64,000 nt of DNA from Serilophus lunatus (Eukaryota; Chordata; Aves; Passeriformes; Eurylaimidae): assembly GCA_013399895.1 (NCBI GenBank), contig VXBA01001588.1, positions 463,499-527,498 of the forward strand, in the 5' to 3' direction. The notes beneath the pieces were generated by a model. The model was not told where the DNA came from. It saw only the letters and a list, made by a program, of their open reading frames with translations, and searched no databases. Numbering within the stretch: the stretch's first letter is position 1; each line of letters starts with the position of its first letter. Shown here one piece after another: positions 24,791 through 36,205 of the stretch. The translations under genes were made by a program, and so were the position numbers.

Positions 24791-26912
24791 ATCAAAAACA
24801 GTGAAAGGGGAAAGTGGTTAGTCACAAGATCATAGAGTTTTCACTAAAAGGGAGAGCAGTGAATTCTCAATACAAGCAGCAGAATGCATTAGTTCTACAG
24901 TGCCATCAGCTCTTTCTCCCTCCCTGTCCCAAATATCTCACCCCACTGCCCTCAGGACACATAGGTCTGGACAAGGGCTGGCCATCTTGGAGGTGCCTAT
25001 CTAGTCTGTTCAGTACAAGTCATTTCTTTTCCTTGTCCCCTCCTATTTGTACAGAAGACATGGAAATGTAGCCCAAAAGCAGGGTTACAAATAGTACTCC
25101 TTTTTCTTCGGCTGGTCAAGAGTGTAATTAACCTTTTAGCAGGTTTGTTTAGTTTGCATCACTTGGTGGTCTACGAACACACTCATAAGTATGGTTCCTG
25201 TTACAGAGAAGGAAGGAAAGCGTTCATTCAGTCTACCTTGTTTGCCTTGGTGTAATTCTGGGACACCATCATGCAGCACCAGCAGGAGATCAGTTGTAGA
25301 TCTGCTGCTTCTCAGTAGCTAGCTCTGATCTTCAGGGAACATGGATGGCTGGGTCCTGTTTGATGACTCATGACACCGTTTGACCATGTTATCCCCTTTC
25401 CACCACCAGAACCTCACAGAGCTAATCCAGTGAGCCAAGGCAACCAAGAACTACCTGTAAGACCCTCATAAGTTAATCCTGTACTGATACCTTGCAAACT
25501 AATTGTTACTCCTGGCCAAATGTCCCACGGGGTGTTGTTCTGTGGTGGGAAGATGTTCAGACTGGCCAACAGGTGGGAAACCATAAGCACAGTGTGAGAA
25601 GTAACTGCCTTTTCCAGGGCACTGCTGAGAGGAAGCTTGCAGCACAGCTTCCTTGTCCAGTTTCTTGGGTTGCAAATGTAAAAACTTGGAGAAGGAGGTA
25701 AAGTGGAAGGAAGAGTGGAAGGGAGGAGAGGATAAAAAGGAGGAGAAACTGGTGGATAAAAAGAAATCTAAAAAAATAGTAAGTGAAATATTCAAACTGG
25801 AAAGTGATATTATAAAAAACTGCAGGGAACACGCTTGAGTGCATTCAAATTTATTCAAACTCTGCGTCTGACATTGATGAATGCAACAGCTTTTTCCACA
25901 ATATGTAGAGCGCACAGGGCATTTAGGATTGCAGCATCCCTTTCACTGCAGCTGTCTGGGGGCCTGTTCTGAGCACTGTGGAGACCCCTACTCTGGGCCC
26001 TGGCATGCCCCCTTAAAGAAGAGGCCAGGATGCCATTTGGGAAGGAGGAGAAAAACAAACAGAAAAGAAAGATTTCAGCAAAAGATCATGGAGGAGAGAT
26101 TTCGAGGCTAATCCAACCTTTCTGTGCGTGAGGTCTTTATCTTTGTGGGAGGGCCCAGTTTCTCCTCTTGCAGTGGTGAAAAGTTCTTTCCAGTGTTCAT
26201 GCATCCATAGGAGGGGAGTTGTATTGGGGTGCCCACACAAGTCATTGTCTTTCTGTAAGTCCTGTAAAAAATTACCTTCCTGTCTACCAAAAAAAAGCCT
26301 CAGTAAAAATATACTTTGCAAGCAGGGACATTCAAGATTCTTCTGGAATCCAGTAGCAAAAGGATCTTGCATCTCTGGCCCAACATAAGACTACGAACTA
26401 GTCATCTTCCTGCAGGGAGCACTCTTGCACCCTCTTTGCATGCTTCAGTGGCAGGCTGGCACCCCAAGCGATGACTTCTACACTTCCCTCCAATTTCTCC
26501 TCCCCTTGACTGGGAAGCGTAGCAGCTTTTAGGAATAACAGGATACGGAAGAGCTTGAGTCAACAACCACCTGTGACTGTTTATCTATAGATTTCATGCT
26601 TGCGGGAGTTTTTGGGAAGAGGATGGAGCTATCTTTCCAATGGATGCTCATGGAAAAAGATGCAAACCCACCAGCATGCCAAGTAGATGTTGAACTCCAA
26701 CTTTCTCTTCCACCGCTGCATCTGGACAGAGCGCATCTGACAGCACAGCAAGCATTTCCATGCATATTCCTCGTGGCACTGAAGCTAGAAGAAATCTGGG
26801 AGGGAGCCTGGGAGACCTAGCACCCCAAGCAGCAAGCAGATACTCATGGATACCTGAAACAAGCTCTGCTATTTGTTTTGTTCTGTGTCCAAGGCTTTTG
26901 TATCTTCATGTT
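24791..26912. other. Non-coding, no gene recognised
   Basis: Unique sequence. A purine-rich stretch at 25685-25775 creates a lysine/glutamate-rich frame on plus and a 138-codon frame on minus. Both are composition artefacts. Confidence 0.5.
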
Positions 26913-27030
26913 GGAAAGGGTCTGATGTCTAGGACACAGGAGACCTGAGTTCAACTCCCAGGTACATAGCAAACTCCTGTGTGGTTTGGGTCAGGTCACA
27001 TCAACATTGCAGACTAAATTCCCCACATAT
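26913..27030 (+). mobile_element. MIR-like SINE
   Basis: GACACAGGAGACCTGAGTTC and AACTCCC at 26936-26962, followed by CTCCTGTGTGGTTTGGGTCAG and GTCACATCAAC, follow the MIR internal promoter and core in order (CCTGGGTTCAAATCCC, then GCTGTGTGACCTTGGGCAAG, then TCACTTAAC). This is one of the two clearest MIR-like copies here. Confidence 0.65.
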
Positions 27031-28129
27031 GATGTAAGAACAAGTATAGCATCTTGGTGTTTTTTTAAACAAGAGATGTTTTTACAGTGCTGTCATTGCA
27101 GGCTGTCATGTTTTCCACAGTGTCATTCTGCTACTGTACTATATATAGCACTTAGAATTCCTGATTTAGACTGTTTTGTCTTTCCTTTCCTTTTCAAATC
27201 TCATCTCACCTACACTACTGTGGCTCCATCTTTTGCTCAGATGGAGACCACTGTGTCTAACACATGAAAAAATTTGGCTGCCGGTCCTCCATGATCCGAG
27301 TGGGAAGTTATGAAACAGGGGTCTTCCTGCCATTTGCTCTCCAGTGCTTTGTACAGCTCCTATCTGAAGGGGCAGCACGCAGATCCAACTCAGCTCTGGC
27401 AGTCTGTTTGCCAGGGCTGCTATGTGGAAGAGGAGCGAATGGGTCATTTTGTGGGGCATCACCAAATGGCAGGGCCCATCCCAGTGTGTGCTGATATGCT
27501 ATTGTACCCCAGAGCCATGGCTAGACGAACCTGGAGAGTGGGAGCAAGGCCAGATTCCCACCAGAGGTTAGTGTGTGAGGTCCTCATTTGAACCCTGTCA
27601 TAGAGATCAGCTGAATATGAAGGGAGGTGGTGGAGCAATGCCTCAGGAACATGGCCATGACGGGTTTCAAAGAGGGACTTTGGTTTGTGCAAGTTAATGA
27701 AGAAGTCCAAATTTGAACCTATTTTCTTCAAGTCCAATTTTTCAGTGGTCCATTGCTCCTGGCAAGGACCATTTCTAAGTCTTTAGGAAGACCTTTGGTA
27801 GCTGTTTAGTGTGGTCTCAGAAAGCCCTTTAGGCCAAGTCTGGACAGTTAAAAAAACCAATTGAGAAGCAAAAAAGTCCCAGGAGTAGGACATCCTCATA
27901 ACATCTCTCTCAGGGTGGCCTCAGGTAATGCATATGTGGCCTTGCCCTGTGTCCTCAAAAGGACAGCATCAGAGAGGCCAAGGCCACCTCTCCCTGTCCC
28001 ACTGTTGAGCTGTCTGCAGATGGGCTGGCAAGGTACTGCTGGCCTGGCATCCTGCTCATGAGGACCAATAAATAGTTTGGAGATGTGTGCTGTGGCCTGA
28101 CAGGGGAACCGAGAGCTTCTCCCTCTCGC
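27031..28129. other. Non-coding, no gene recognised
   Basis: Unique sequence with overlapping frames under 100 codons on both strands. No motif is recognised. Confidence 0.45.
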
Positions 28130-28375
28130 TCTCTCTCTTTTTCTCTTTAGATCATCGTCATGGTGTAAACAAACAAGCTAAACTCTATGAGATTTACAGT
28201 GCCCAGCTTCGGTGGCTTCCAGTGCGGCACAGTGAGATATTTCTGTACAGGCAGGCTAAGCACTTTCCATTTTATACCTCAGCGGCTTTATAGCATCTTA
28301 AGGATTTCTGTGCATGCCTGGCTTCACTCAGAGGGAAAAAAATCAAGCTTGTAAATAAATACTAAATATATATGA
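28130..28375. promoter_or_regulatory. Candidate conserved non-coding element G
   Basis: A block with GTAAACAAACA (forkhead-type), CAGCTTCGGTGGC, CAGTGCGGCAC, CTCAGCGGCTTTATAGC and AATCAAGC. Isolated CpGs remain in AT-leaning unique sequence. It is followed at once by the alternating CA/CG tract at 28405. Confidence 0.35.
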
Positions 28376-28404
28376 ACAAAAAAGACAGAAGGGAAGAGAG
28401 AGGG

Positions 28405-28439
28405 ACACACGCACACACATACGCGTGCGCGCGCACACA
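28405..28439. repeat. Alternating CA/CG tract (Z-DNA-prone)
   Basis: Thirty-five bases of uninterrupted purine-pyrimidine alternation with a central ACGCGTGCGCGCGC. This is the second such tract in the window and again lies beside a candidate regulatory block. Confidence 0.9.
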
Positions 28440-30394
28440 GTTACCCGCACTGGCAGAGGAAAGCAGAGAGGGAATGCAGAGATAGAGGTGGCTAAATGAG
28501 AGATGAAGAGACAAGAGAGAAAAAAGAAGGAGCCAGCTGAGCAGCAAGCTGAGGACGGGCTCTCCTCCACCACAGCCAGATGGAAAGAAAATAAGCCAGA
28601 GCGAGCAGCTTTCTGGCAATTGGGGAATATTAATTTCCCATCAGGTCAGACTAATGGCTGTGCCTGAGGTTAAGCTGAAACAGCAGAGGAAGGCTCTCTG
28701 CCCCTTTACAGCCCTCAGCCCAAACTCAGGCAACTCCCACTGAGCTGTTACCCCTGTGCTCTGCCCCCTTCTCATTCTGCCTCTCTGCAATTTGACAAGA
28801 CGTCCCTGCAGCCAGGTCTGCACCTGACCACAAACCAGCAGCAAGCTCACAGGAACAGAAGCTGCCTCTGGCTCTGCAGAGTTCCTGCACTGGCAGGTCC
28901 CAGGCTGAGCCACCCTCCTGTGCTCAGTTCAGCAGGGATCAGAGTGGCAGTTTTCTTTCCTCTCATTTTTCTGAGTAATTGGGGTTTCTCTCTCCAGCCC
29001 CATCACTTCTCTCATCTTTGACAAGAGGATAGAAATGCATCCTGTAGTATGAAGCAGGATCTCAGTGAGGGTCTGGTATCCCCAGATTTCAAGGCTGATG
29101 GAGGTAAAGTGTAAATCCACAGATCCTGTATAGATATCTTTACTATCTCTGGTAATAGCAGCCTTTTCCTTGGACACTTGCTGCCTAGTGAACTCCTAGA
29201 AATGAGCTTCAAGGCAAGATTTTTTGTGCTTTATGTTTTGTTTTGATGTTAACAAAATGTTTAATCCCCAGTCAAGATCTTTCTCCTGCACCTGAAACAT
29301 AGAAAACAAATCTGAGGGCCAGCTACATGTGGCAACATGCAGCAGAAGGACAGGTTTCCCATAGGATCACTTATTACCAGCTCCACAGCCCTGACACATG
29401 AATGTAAACCTCCTCCATGTTTTCCAGCGCCAGACATTGCCGCACCATATTGTCCTACTGCTAAGGATGGAGCAATGAAAGGAAGAAGTGTCTTCACAGA
29501 GGTGACACAAGGAATTGATGCCAGAGGTGGGAACCAAAGTTTGATTTCTGTAGACCTGATAAACTGTCACCCAGGGGGACCACCCCACATGCCAGGTGAA
29601 ATGCAAGCTGACAGCAAGCGGGTGTAATAGAGCTGTTGTAGTTCTGCATGGCAAATGGCAGCCTGCATCCAAATCTGAATGTGGCCACCCTTACTGCAGC
29701 TTCTGAGCTGAGCTGCAGAAGTCCTGTGAATAAGGACTGTGACCAGGGTTTTTCTGTACAAACAAGGCCAACATGATGATAGTATGTCTTTGTCACAGCT
29801 TTCCTGCCACTCGCCTTGTGCAGTTTCCCTTCCTTTACTCCTGGCACATGCTGACCTTGCCTGATGGGATAGACTAGCTTTTTCCAGCAGGAGGTTTGTG
29901 TGCTCCAACTTTTAACCAGGCTCCTACTACTGTGAGCATCAAGAACAGACTGAACATATATATTTGAGTAGCAAAAATCTCTGCCCACAATGCACAGTAG
30001 AGGTGACACTGATGCCCAGGAGATGTCAGTCCACACTTCCTTGGGGAAAAGGCTGCATGCTATGCAGCAAATACAGGCAAATGCCTCCAGCAACCCATCC
30101 AATGACCTGTGCCGTGAAATGTTGCTTGTGAGGCTACCTGAAATAGCTGGGCCCAATTTTGGTCTTTGCACAGAGTGAAAACACTTGTGCAAAGCTCTGC
30201 TGTGGACCAACCACAGGCTTGGGCATGCCTGGCTCCATCTCCAGGTGTAAGCCAACCCAGCTCTGTTCCCAAAGCCAGCTATTTGCTGCTGGCCTCCTGC
30301 CCAGAGCAGAGGGGCTCCTGGACTGGGGGAAGGGAGCGTCTCCCCTTGGGTAGCTGACAATGTCTCACCATTCTCTCTGTGCCCAGGACTCGCT
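28440..30394. other. Non-coding, contains the longest open frame
   Basis: No recognised gene or repeat. A 288-codon ATG frame runs on the minus strand at 29494-30360. It has no recognisable domain, is rich in Ser, Cys, Leu and Trp as random translations often are, and competes with 96- and 70-codon frames. I do not call it a gene. Confidence 0.45.
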
Positions 30395-30540
30395 TCCCCT
30401 TCTCAGATATTAAGTATTCAAACCTCATTTACATCCTTATTTTTCAATTTGCTGCCACAGTAGTTTAATTTATTCTATATAATTTCTTTTTCTGAGGGGA
30501 CATTAATCATTGCCCTGTGCTTTTTGGCGCCTGTGGGATA
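30395..30540. promoter_or_regulatory. Candidate non-coding element, weak
   Basis: AT-rich unique sequence with TTTAATTTATT, ATTAATCATTG and a TTTTTGGCGCCTG E2F-like palindrome at its edge. Few CpGs, so support is weak. A (TG)n tract follows. Confidence 0.22.
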
Positions 30541-30566
30541 TGTGTGTGTGTGTGTGTGTTTTTTTT
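30539..30566. repeat. (TG)n followed by (T)n
   Basis: About eleven TG units merging into a T run. Confidence 0.9.
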
Positions 30567-33276
30567 AAATCAATAAAATAAAGCAACCTTCCTTCCCTCT
30601 ACCCACCTCCCCACACACACTCCTTCCCACCCCCAACATGCCCCTTTGCTGGAGGAAATAACATTTTTCTCACCGTTTTTTTACCCCCATTGTTTCCTTT
30701 ACTTTCAGCCCAAACAGATTAACTTGTCTTTTTTTATTTCCGATGAAATGCTGTGTGAATAGGGTGTCTGGGAGGGGAGAGCTCCTGGCTGGTGCTGCCC
30801 ATTGTGTCACCTGAAGGGCAGGTTTAGGATAATGTTCCTGCTGAACTGCTGAAGGCCAGAGACACAGGAAGGGGAAGTTTGGTATTTCCAAAGCCAGGAC
30901 TCATAAGGAATGAGCCCAGTTTTGAGTCACAGATGTCTGGTTGACTGGGGAGGATGCAAAAGCTGCCAACCCATTGAACTGCAAACTTGAAGCCTTGAAG
31001 ATAGGGCAATACCTGCCATGAGACTGTAAAAGAAAATCATAGGGAAGAAAGAAGAAGGAAAGAGTTTTAAGGAGGAGGAAGAGAGAAAGAAAAGCAAAAA
31101 GCAATAAAAATGAAAGGAAATAATTTGGAAAAAAAGAGAAGGACCAGAGTGCTCAGAGCTTAATGGCTTTTCCATTTAACTCAAGCTGCTTCAAACATAA
31201 GAAAGAGTGGTTTGTTCTCCAGGTTTAGCCCATTTCATAGCTTGTGGGGCACAGGCTGCTCAGCCATGGGATGCACAACACAGTGGTGCTGCAGCATGGT
31301 GGGGTCTTGAGCTGGGATTCCCAGCCTGCCCTGCTGCACAGCACAGGGTTCCCACAGGGCACAGAATCACAGGCTCCTCTGCCACAGGCTCCAGATTTGT
31401 TGTCCATTATAGCTGCTTTCTTTTGTTGTTATGTAATCTCTGATAATGAAAGTCCAGTTCAGAGAGGATGCTTAATGTGGTATTAGTCTGTTGAAATATA
31501 AGTGTAAATTACATGCCTGCAGCTAGAAAAAAAATTGGTTACAGCAGAAAACATCCCTCTTTAGTAGCATACTATAATCAAGAGAGCTGATCAAAAAAAA
31601 GAATTTTGATGAACCAGTATTCACTGGAAAATGGAAAATTCTCCAAATTGAACCATTTTCTGGAAATGTTAAATGTTGACTGGAATTCCTGGCAGAAGTT
31701 TGAACTGACCCAAAATGCAATAGGTTATTTGGTTTTGCTTTTCTCATTATATTTATAAGCTATTTTGTGTTTTCAATGCTATCAACACAGAAACTTTAAC
31801 ATTTTTTTCATGCTTCTGCATTGAATTTTCTTCAGAATTAACATTCTGTTCTTCCTCATTCTATCTACTTCATTTTTCATTTCACTTTATGATGAAAATA
31901 AATGCAGAAATAACAGAATTTCCTGTAGGCTGGAATTTCTTTTTCCCCAGCCATTTCTAGAGATTAGCAATGCTAGAAGGCAATGGAACATTTTCCCCAA
32001 CATTGTGACACAGGAAAAGATGCTAGTTGGAAAATATATATCTCTATCAAAAAGTGTTTTGTTATTGTAGAATAGATAGAGTTCTGAGGCATCTTCAAAA
32101 CAACAGTGTTGGACACTGGGCATCTGTCTACATTGATGTCCAGAGCCACCTATGCAGTGAAGGGAACTGCCATGCAAGTGTACAGCCCAAATCACATCAT
32201 CTGGCAAAGTGCAATCAATGATACTAAATGGAAGGAGGGGAGATGCTGCAGCCCTCATCCTCCACAAACATAGGTTTTGCTGACTAAATTGCATAGATTT
32301 CTGGGAGTTGCAGCTGTATTACTGCTTTGTTGCTAATGTCTATAGCATATTCCAACGGTTTATATGGAGGTACATGGAAGTGTTTTGGAAGTAACAGAGA
32401 AAAAATTCATTCATTCTTGGCTTGCAAGAGGCATGAGCTCCACCACCCAGCCATGAACAAGTCTGCAATAAAGACCATCACAGCAAGTTTAGAACTCCCA
32501 TTTGTTTCACAGCAATTCTAGAACTTGTTTCACTGAGGTCTAGGTTCAGGTTGGCAATGCAGGACTCTGCACTATCTCAGATGGGCACCCTCTGCCTAAG
32601 GTGTGCCTTGAAACCCTCTAGGCCCATGGTGGCATAGACAGATGATGTGAGCTGGTTTCTGTTGTGTGTGGAATGGCTCCAGTCCAAACTGCATTTGCCT
32701 CCTGGAAGTGATGCTGAAAGAGCAGTGCGTAAATGACAGCGAGCTTGTCCTAAGCTCTCCTGTGTCCTGTGCACCCTTGGAGAGTGACTGTTTCCAGTCA
32801 TGGACTTTCAAAAACACATGTAGTCTTGTTCCTGCAGCTCTCTGGCACCCATATTCTAAGCAGGTCACTTTCAGGACACCCTTCCCAAGCATTGCAGCAT
32901 GCTTCAGCCAGGGTGGACATAGCATCCGGCCACTTGTTCCTCTGGAGAAGAAACTCTTGGAGTTCAGCACTTACATCTGTGTTGCAAGCATTTTCTGTGC
33001 CTTTGTAGCTGTGCTTATGTTTCTTGCTGGTGCCTCAGGGAGCACTCTGTGAAGCTGAAATAATGTAAGATCTGTTCTGCTCAGGGTGTTTCACTCCCTG
33101 GATGGTAGGAATACTACAAGAAGACCAGATCTTGCAGTATTTCAGCCCCATAAGTGGCTCCTTGAGGCAAAAAAAGACCCGTGAAGAAGAAACACAAATA
33201 CAGATACCAAGATATTTGGTTTCCCAGTGTGATCTTTCCTCCTCTTCTGCTGTTCATGTACTCACTGGTACCCATG
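30567..33276. other. Non-coding; polypurine tract at 31040-31145
   Basis: No gene supported. Bases 31040-31145 are almost all purine. A 128-codon plus frame at 32666-33052 is cysteine-rich and ends in a hydrophobic stretch that could look like a membrane segment. It overlaps a 124-codon minus frame and matches nothing I know. Confidence 0.45.
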
Positions 33277-33362
33277 CAAAAAATAAAATAAATAAAATAA
33301 AATAAAATAAAATAAAATAAAATAAAATAAAATAAAATAAATAAAATAAAATAAAATAAAAA
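33277..33362. repeat. (AAAAT)n pentanucleotide microsatellite
   Basis: About 85 bp of AAAAT repeats, interrupted by AAAT units near the 5' end and again near 33340. It reads ATTTT on the minus strand, where it produces an artefactual Phe/Ile/Leu/Tyr-rich frame. Confidence 0.95.
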
Positions 33363-36104
33363 GAACCACCCCACTCACAAACCAACTGTATGTGAAGTGG
33401 ATACTACAGGGTATGGTTTATGATTTCATAAAATACTTTCACATACATATGCAGTAGAGGTATGGAGGGAGCAAAATAAATGCCTGCATTTTAAACAAGA
33501 TTTATCTATGATTCTGCCACAAGATATGTGTGGATTTGGGCCTGAATGCATGATCTCCTATACAAAAGGCAACTCCGCGTGGTTCATACACAGAACCAAC
33601 ATGGAGCATCTCTACATGTGTGCCCTGCACTGCAGCTATGAGCATGGTAAAACCAGACTGAAGCAACCCCAACAGCTAGGGAATTTAGACATGTAGATCT
33701 TGGAGCATGTCTTCAAAATGTGCATAGGGGTATAATGAAATGTGCAATAATTGTGATATACAGGACACAGGTGTGTCAGAAATCATATGTCCACGTGTGT
33801 GCTGCTGAGTGGAGGAGGAAGCAGCCAGCAGGGGTGCTGGAGTCCAAGATTTGCAAAACTAGTTAATGCTAACTTCAGAATTTGCACTTTTTATGAGAAA
33901 AAACCTCCTACCTTGCTGCCTCCTGTTCTACTCTGAAGCTGCGACAGCTTAGCTGCATTTGGGACAGCAAAAGCAACCAACACAAGTGGATACAAGTGGT
34001 TCTCAGTAGGCCGGTCTTTGGTACAAGGTAAACCCAAATCACACGGTTCTCAATATTCTGTTTTGTTTTTTTTTTTCTGGAACATGCTTCTATGTTCTGG
34101 GCTGGGCATGAAAAACACAAGAGGGACTTTGGGACAGGAAAGATACAACAGTAGAGAGTGAAGGTACCAGTCTGTGTTTTGGAAACACTTTCTTCCATGG
34201 ACATTTCTGAGAAAATGAGTGCTTGTTCAGATACTGGACCTTCAATGAAAAGAAAAGAATGGTGGAAAGTGCTGGAAAAATAGATAACCTTCTTTGGAAA
34301 ACCCCCATGTCTCCGCCAAAACTTCTGTTCAGAGGGGTAGTTGGCTTTTGCCTGCCAGTTTTGCATGCAGAACAACTGTGATGAGTTTTGTGTAAGGTAC
34401 CATTTTCCAGCCAGATTCATTCCTGGCTGTGCTTCGCTTTCATTTGTTCTTTGCAATTTGTTCTTCTCTTCTTTGAAACATTTTAATTTCCTTATCAGTT
34501 TGCAGTCAGCTGCATGTGACATAGCAGTCTCTTTCACAGGTATGCAGGCCCTCCTCCCCAAGCATGTAACTCTGAGTGACTGAGGTGGGCAGTGGAGATC
34601 TCCACTAAGGCATGGAGGCAATGCACAGACTGCACAGCAGTCAGAGAAGGCAGTGGTGCCCATCCAGAAATCAGACAAGTTATGTATCTGGCACAGCTGA
34701 AGTGTGGAGCTGATTCATGTGATGGTACATTGAGCAGTGAGGCACATCTGTCCTAGGCTGTGGGGAGTTGCACACCCTGGAACAGGAGTCAAGCTTCATC
34801 TGAACAGGGGTGAATAAGATGCACTGGGATCTTGGTGCCTCCTTGTATCTGGAATAGGCAGTGTGGATGCATAGATGCCCTTCTGGAAGGAGAAAGAGGG
34901 ACTCTGAGAGAGAAGCCTCATGCCAATCTGTGATAGGGATTTGAACTTCACAGCATGATTATTGGTGGTGGGGCATAGCCCTCTATTTGCACGGGACTGG
35001 GTAGTGCAAGCAGTGATGCTTGCTGCTGCTGTCCAGAGCCAACTTTGGAAATTTCCTGGAATTCCAGGGCCAGAGCCAGCCCCTGCTCTGGGGAAAGAGG
35101 ATACTGTGTCTCAGTCCATAAAGTCCCCAGAATGGGAAAAAGGGGCGAGAAACACACAAAGTCAGTAGTAAAAAGAAATGAAAGTTGGCAGCTTGCCACA
35201 GTGGAGTGCAGACTCTGCAGAGCTGCCTCTTTTATTGGTGCCCAGACTGGAGGGAGGTTTAAGCTCTTAAGCAAGCCAAATTGGAAATAGAGCACGGGCC
35301 AGAGCCCTGCAAGCAGGCTGCTGCCCCTGGTGTTAGGAAGTGTATGCAAATGCCTGAAATCACCTCATTTCCCTCACCTTTCTCCATTTTTTTCCTTCAT
35401 CCTTCCTCCTTTTCACTCCTCCTTCACTGTCCCTCTTCACCTCTCAGAGCCTTCCCCTTCTCATAGCTGGGTTTGTCCCCTAGTGCTGACTTCCTCAACA
35501 GCTCCTGCCATCAGCTAATACTGAGAACCCCTTTTGGTGGTGGGAACTGGCCAGTTTCCTCAATGGCAGCCAACCTAGGTGGCCCAGTGAGAATGGGAGG
35601 AGGTATCTGTGGCCCTTTCTTTCTACTTCTTTTCTGCTAGGTGTAGAGAAGCAATTTACATTACAGTAACAGTGTGCTGCAGGTCTGTCCTCAGGTTTCT
35701 GCCATCATGCTGTTAGGAGAGGAAGTGTGGAAGACATGGAAGAATCAGAGCAAACAGCAGACATGCAGGTGAAGGCATAGATAGGGGACCTATTGCCCAA
35801 GGACCTGGCACATAATCTAGCATAGCATGTTCTGGTTAGCAGCTGAATGCCAGATATGACATGAAAATAATGTGCTCATTAATGCAAAGCTTAATGTCAT
35901 AAAGGCATGGGGTGGGAAGATTTTGGTGTTCATTTCCCAGCAAGTTCCCCAAGTTGGTGCTGAGCAGGGCATGGAGACCACCGTAATGCTGCAGGATCCC
36001 GTTCTGACATGGTGAGCCTGTTCTGTGACATCCAAGTATGTCAGTAAAAGAGCACTAGAGACTCAAGGTGAGAGATCAGTCACCAGCTACTCTAGGGACC
36101 TTAG
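33363..36104. other. Non-coding, no gene recognised
   Basis: A 256-codon minus frame at 33908-34678 has no recognisable domain and looks random. A single POU octamer ATGCAAAT lies at 35344-35351. A pyrimidine-rich stretch lies at 35380-35460. Confidence 0.45.
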
Positions 36105-36205
36105 CTCTCTTCTGCTCTCCAGCTGATTTTTTTCCATGTCATTTCATTTATCCAATGCCTCAGTTTGCTGCCTGCAAAAAGCCCAAAGGGATTATGACAT
36201 CTGTT
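36105..36205 (+). mobile_element. Possible MIR-like SINE 3' half
   Basis: AATGCCTCAGTTTGCTGCCTG followed by CAAAAAGCCCAAAGGGATTATGAC parallels MIR with CCTCAGTTTCCTCATCTG and AAATGGGGATAAT. Diverged and short. Confidence 0.4.

Noticed and set aside
25653..25838. Lys/Glu-rich coiled-coil-like plus frame
   Set aside because: Product of a purine-rich stretch. It is short, with competing long frames on the other strand.
33114..33374. Hydrophobic Phe/Ile/Leu/Tyr-rich minus frame resembling a membrane protein
   Set aside because: It is the translation of the (AAAAT)n repeat.
33817..33840. CTCF-like core CCAGCAGGGGTGCTGG
   Set aside because: Good for the first ten bases, then one base short of the consensus. 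A matrix score is needed.
33908..34678. 256-codon minus-strand open frame
   Set aside because: No recognisable domain and random-looking composition. About one frame of this length is expected by chance in 64 kb read in six frames.
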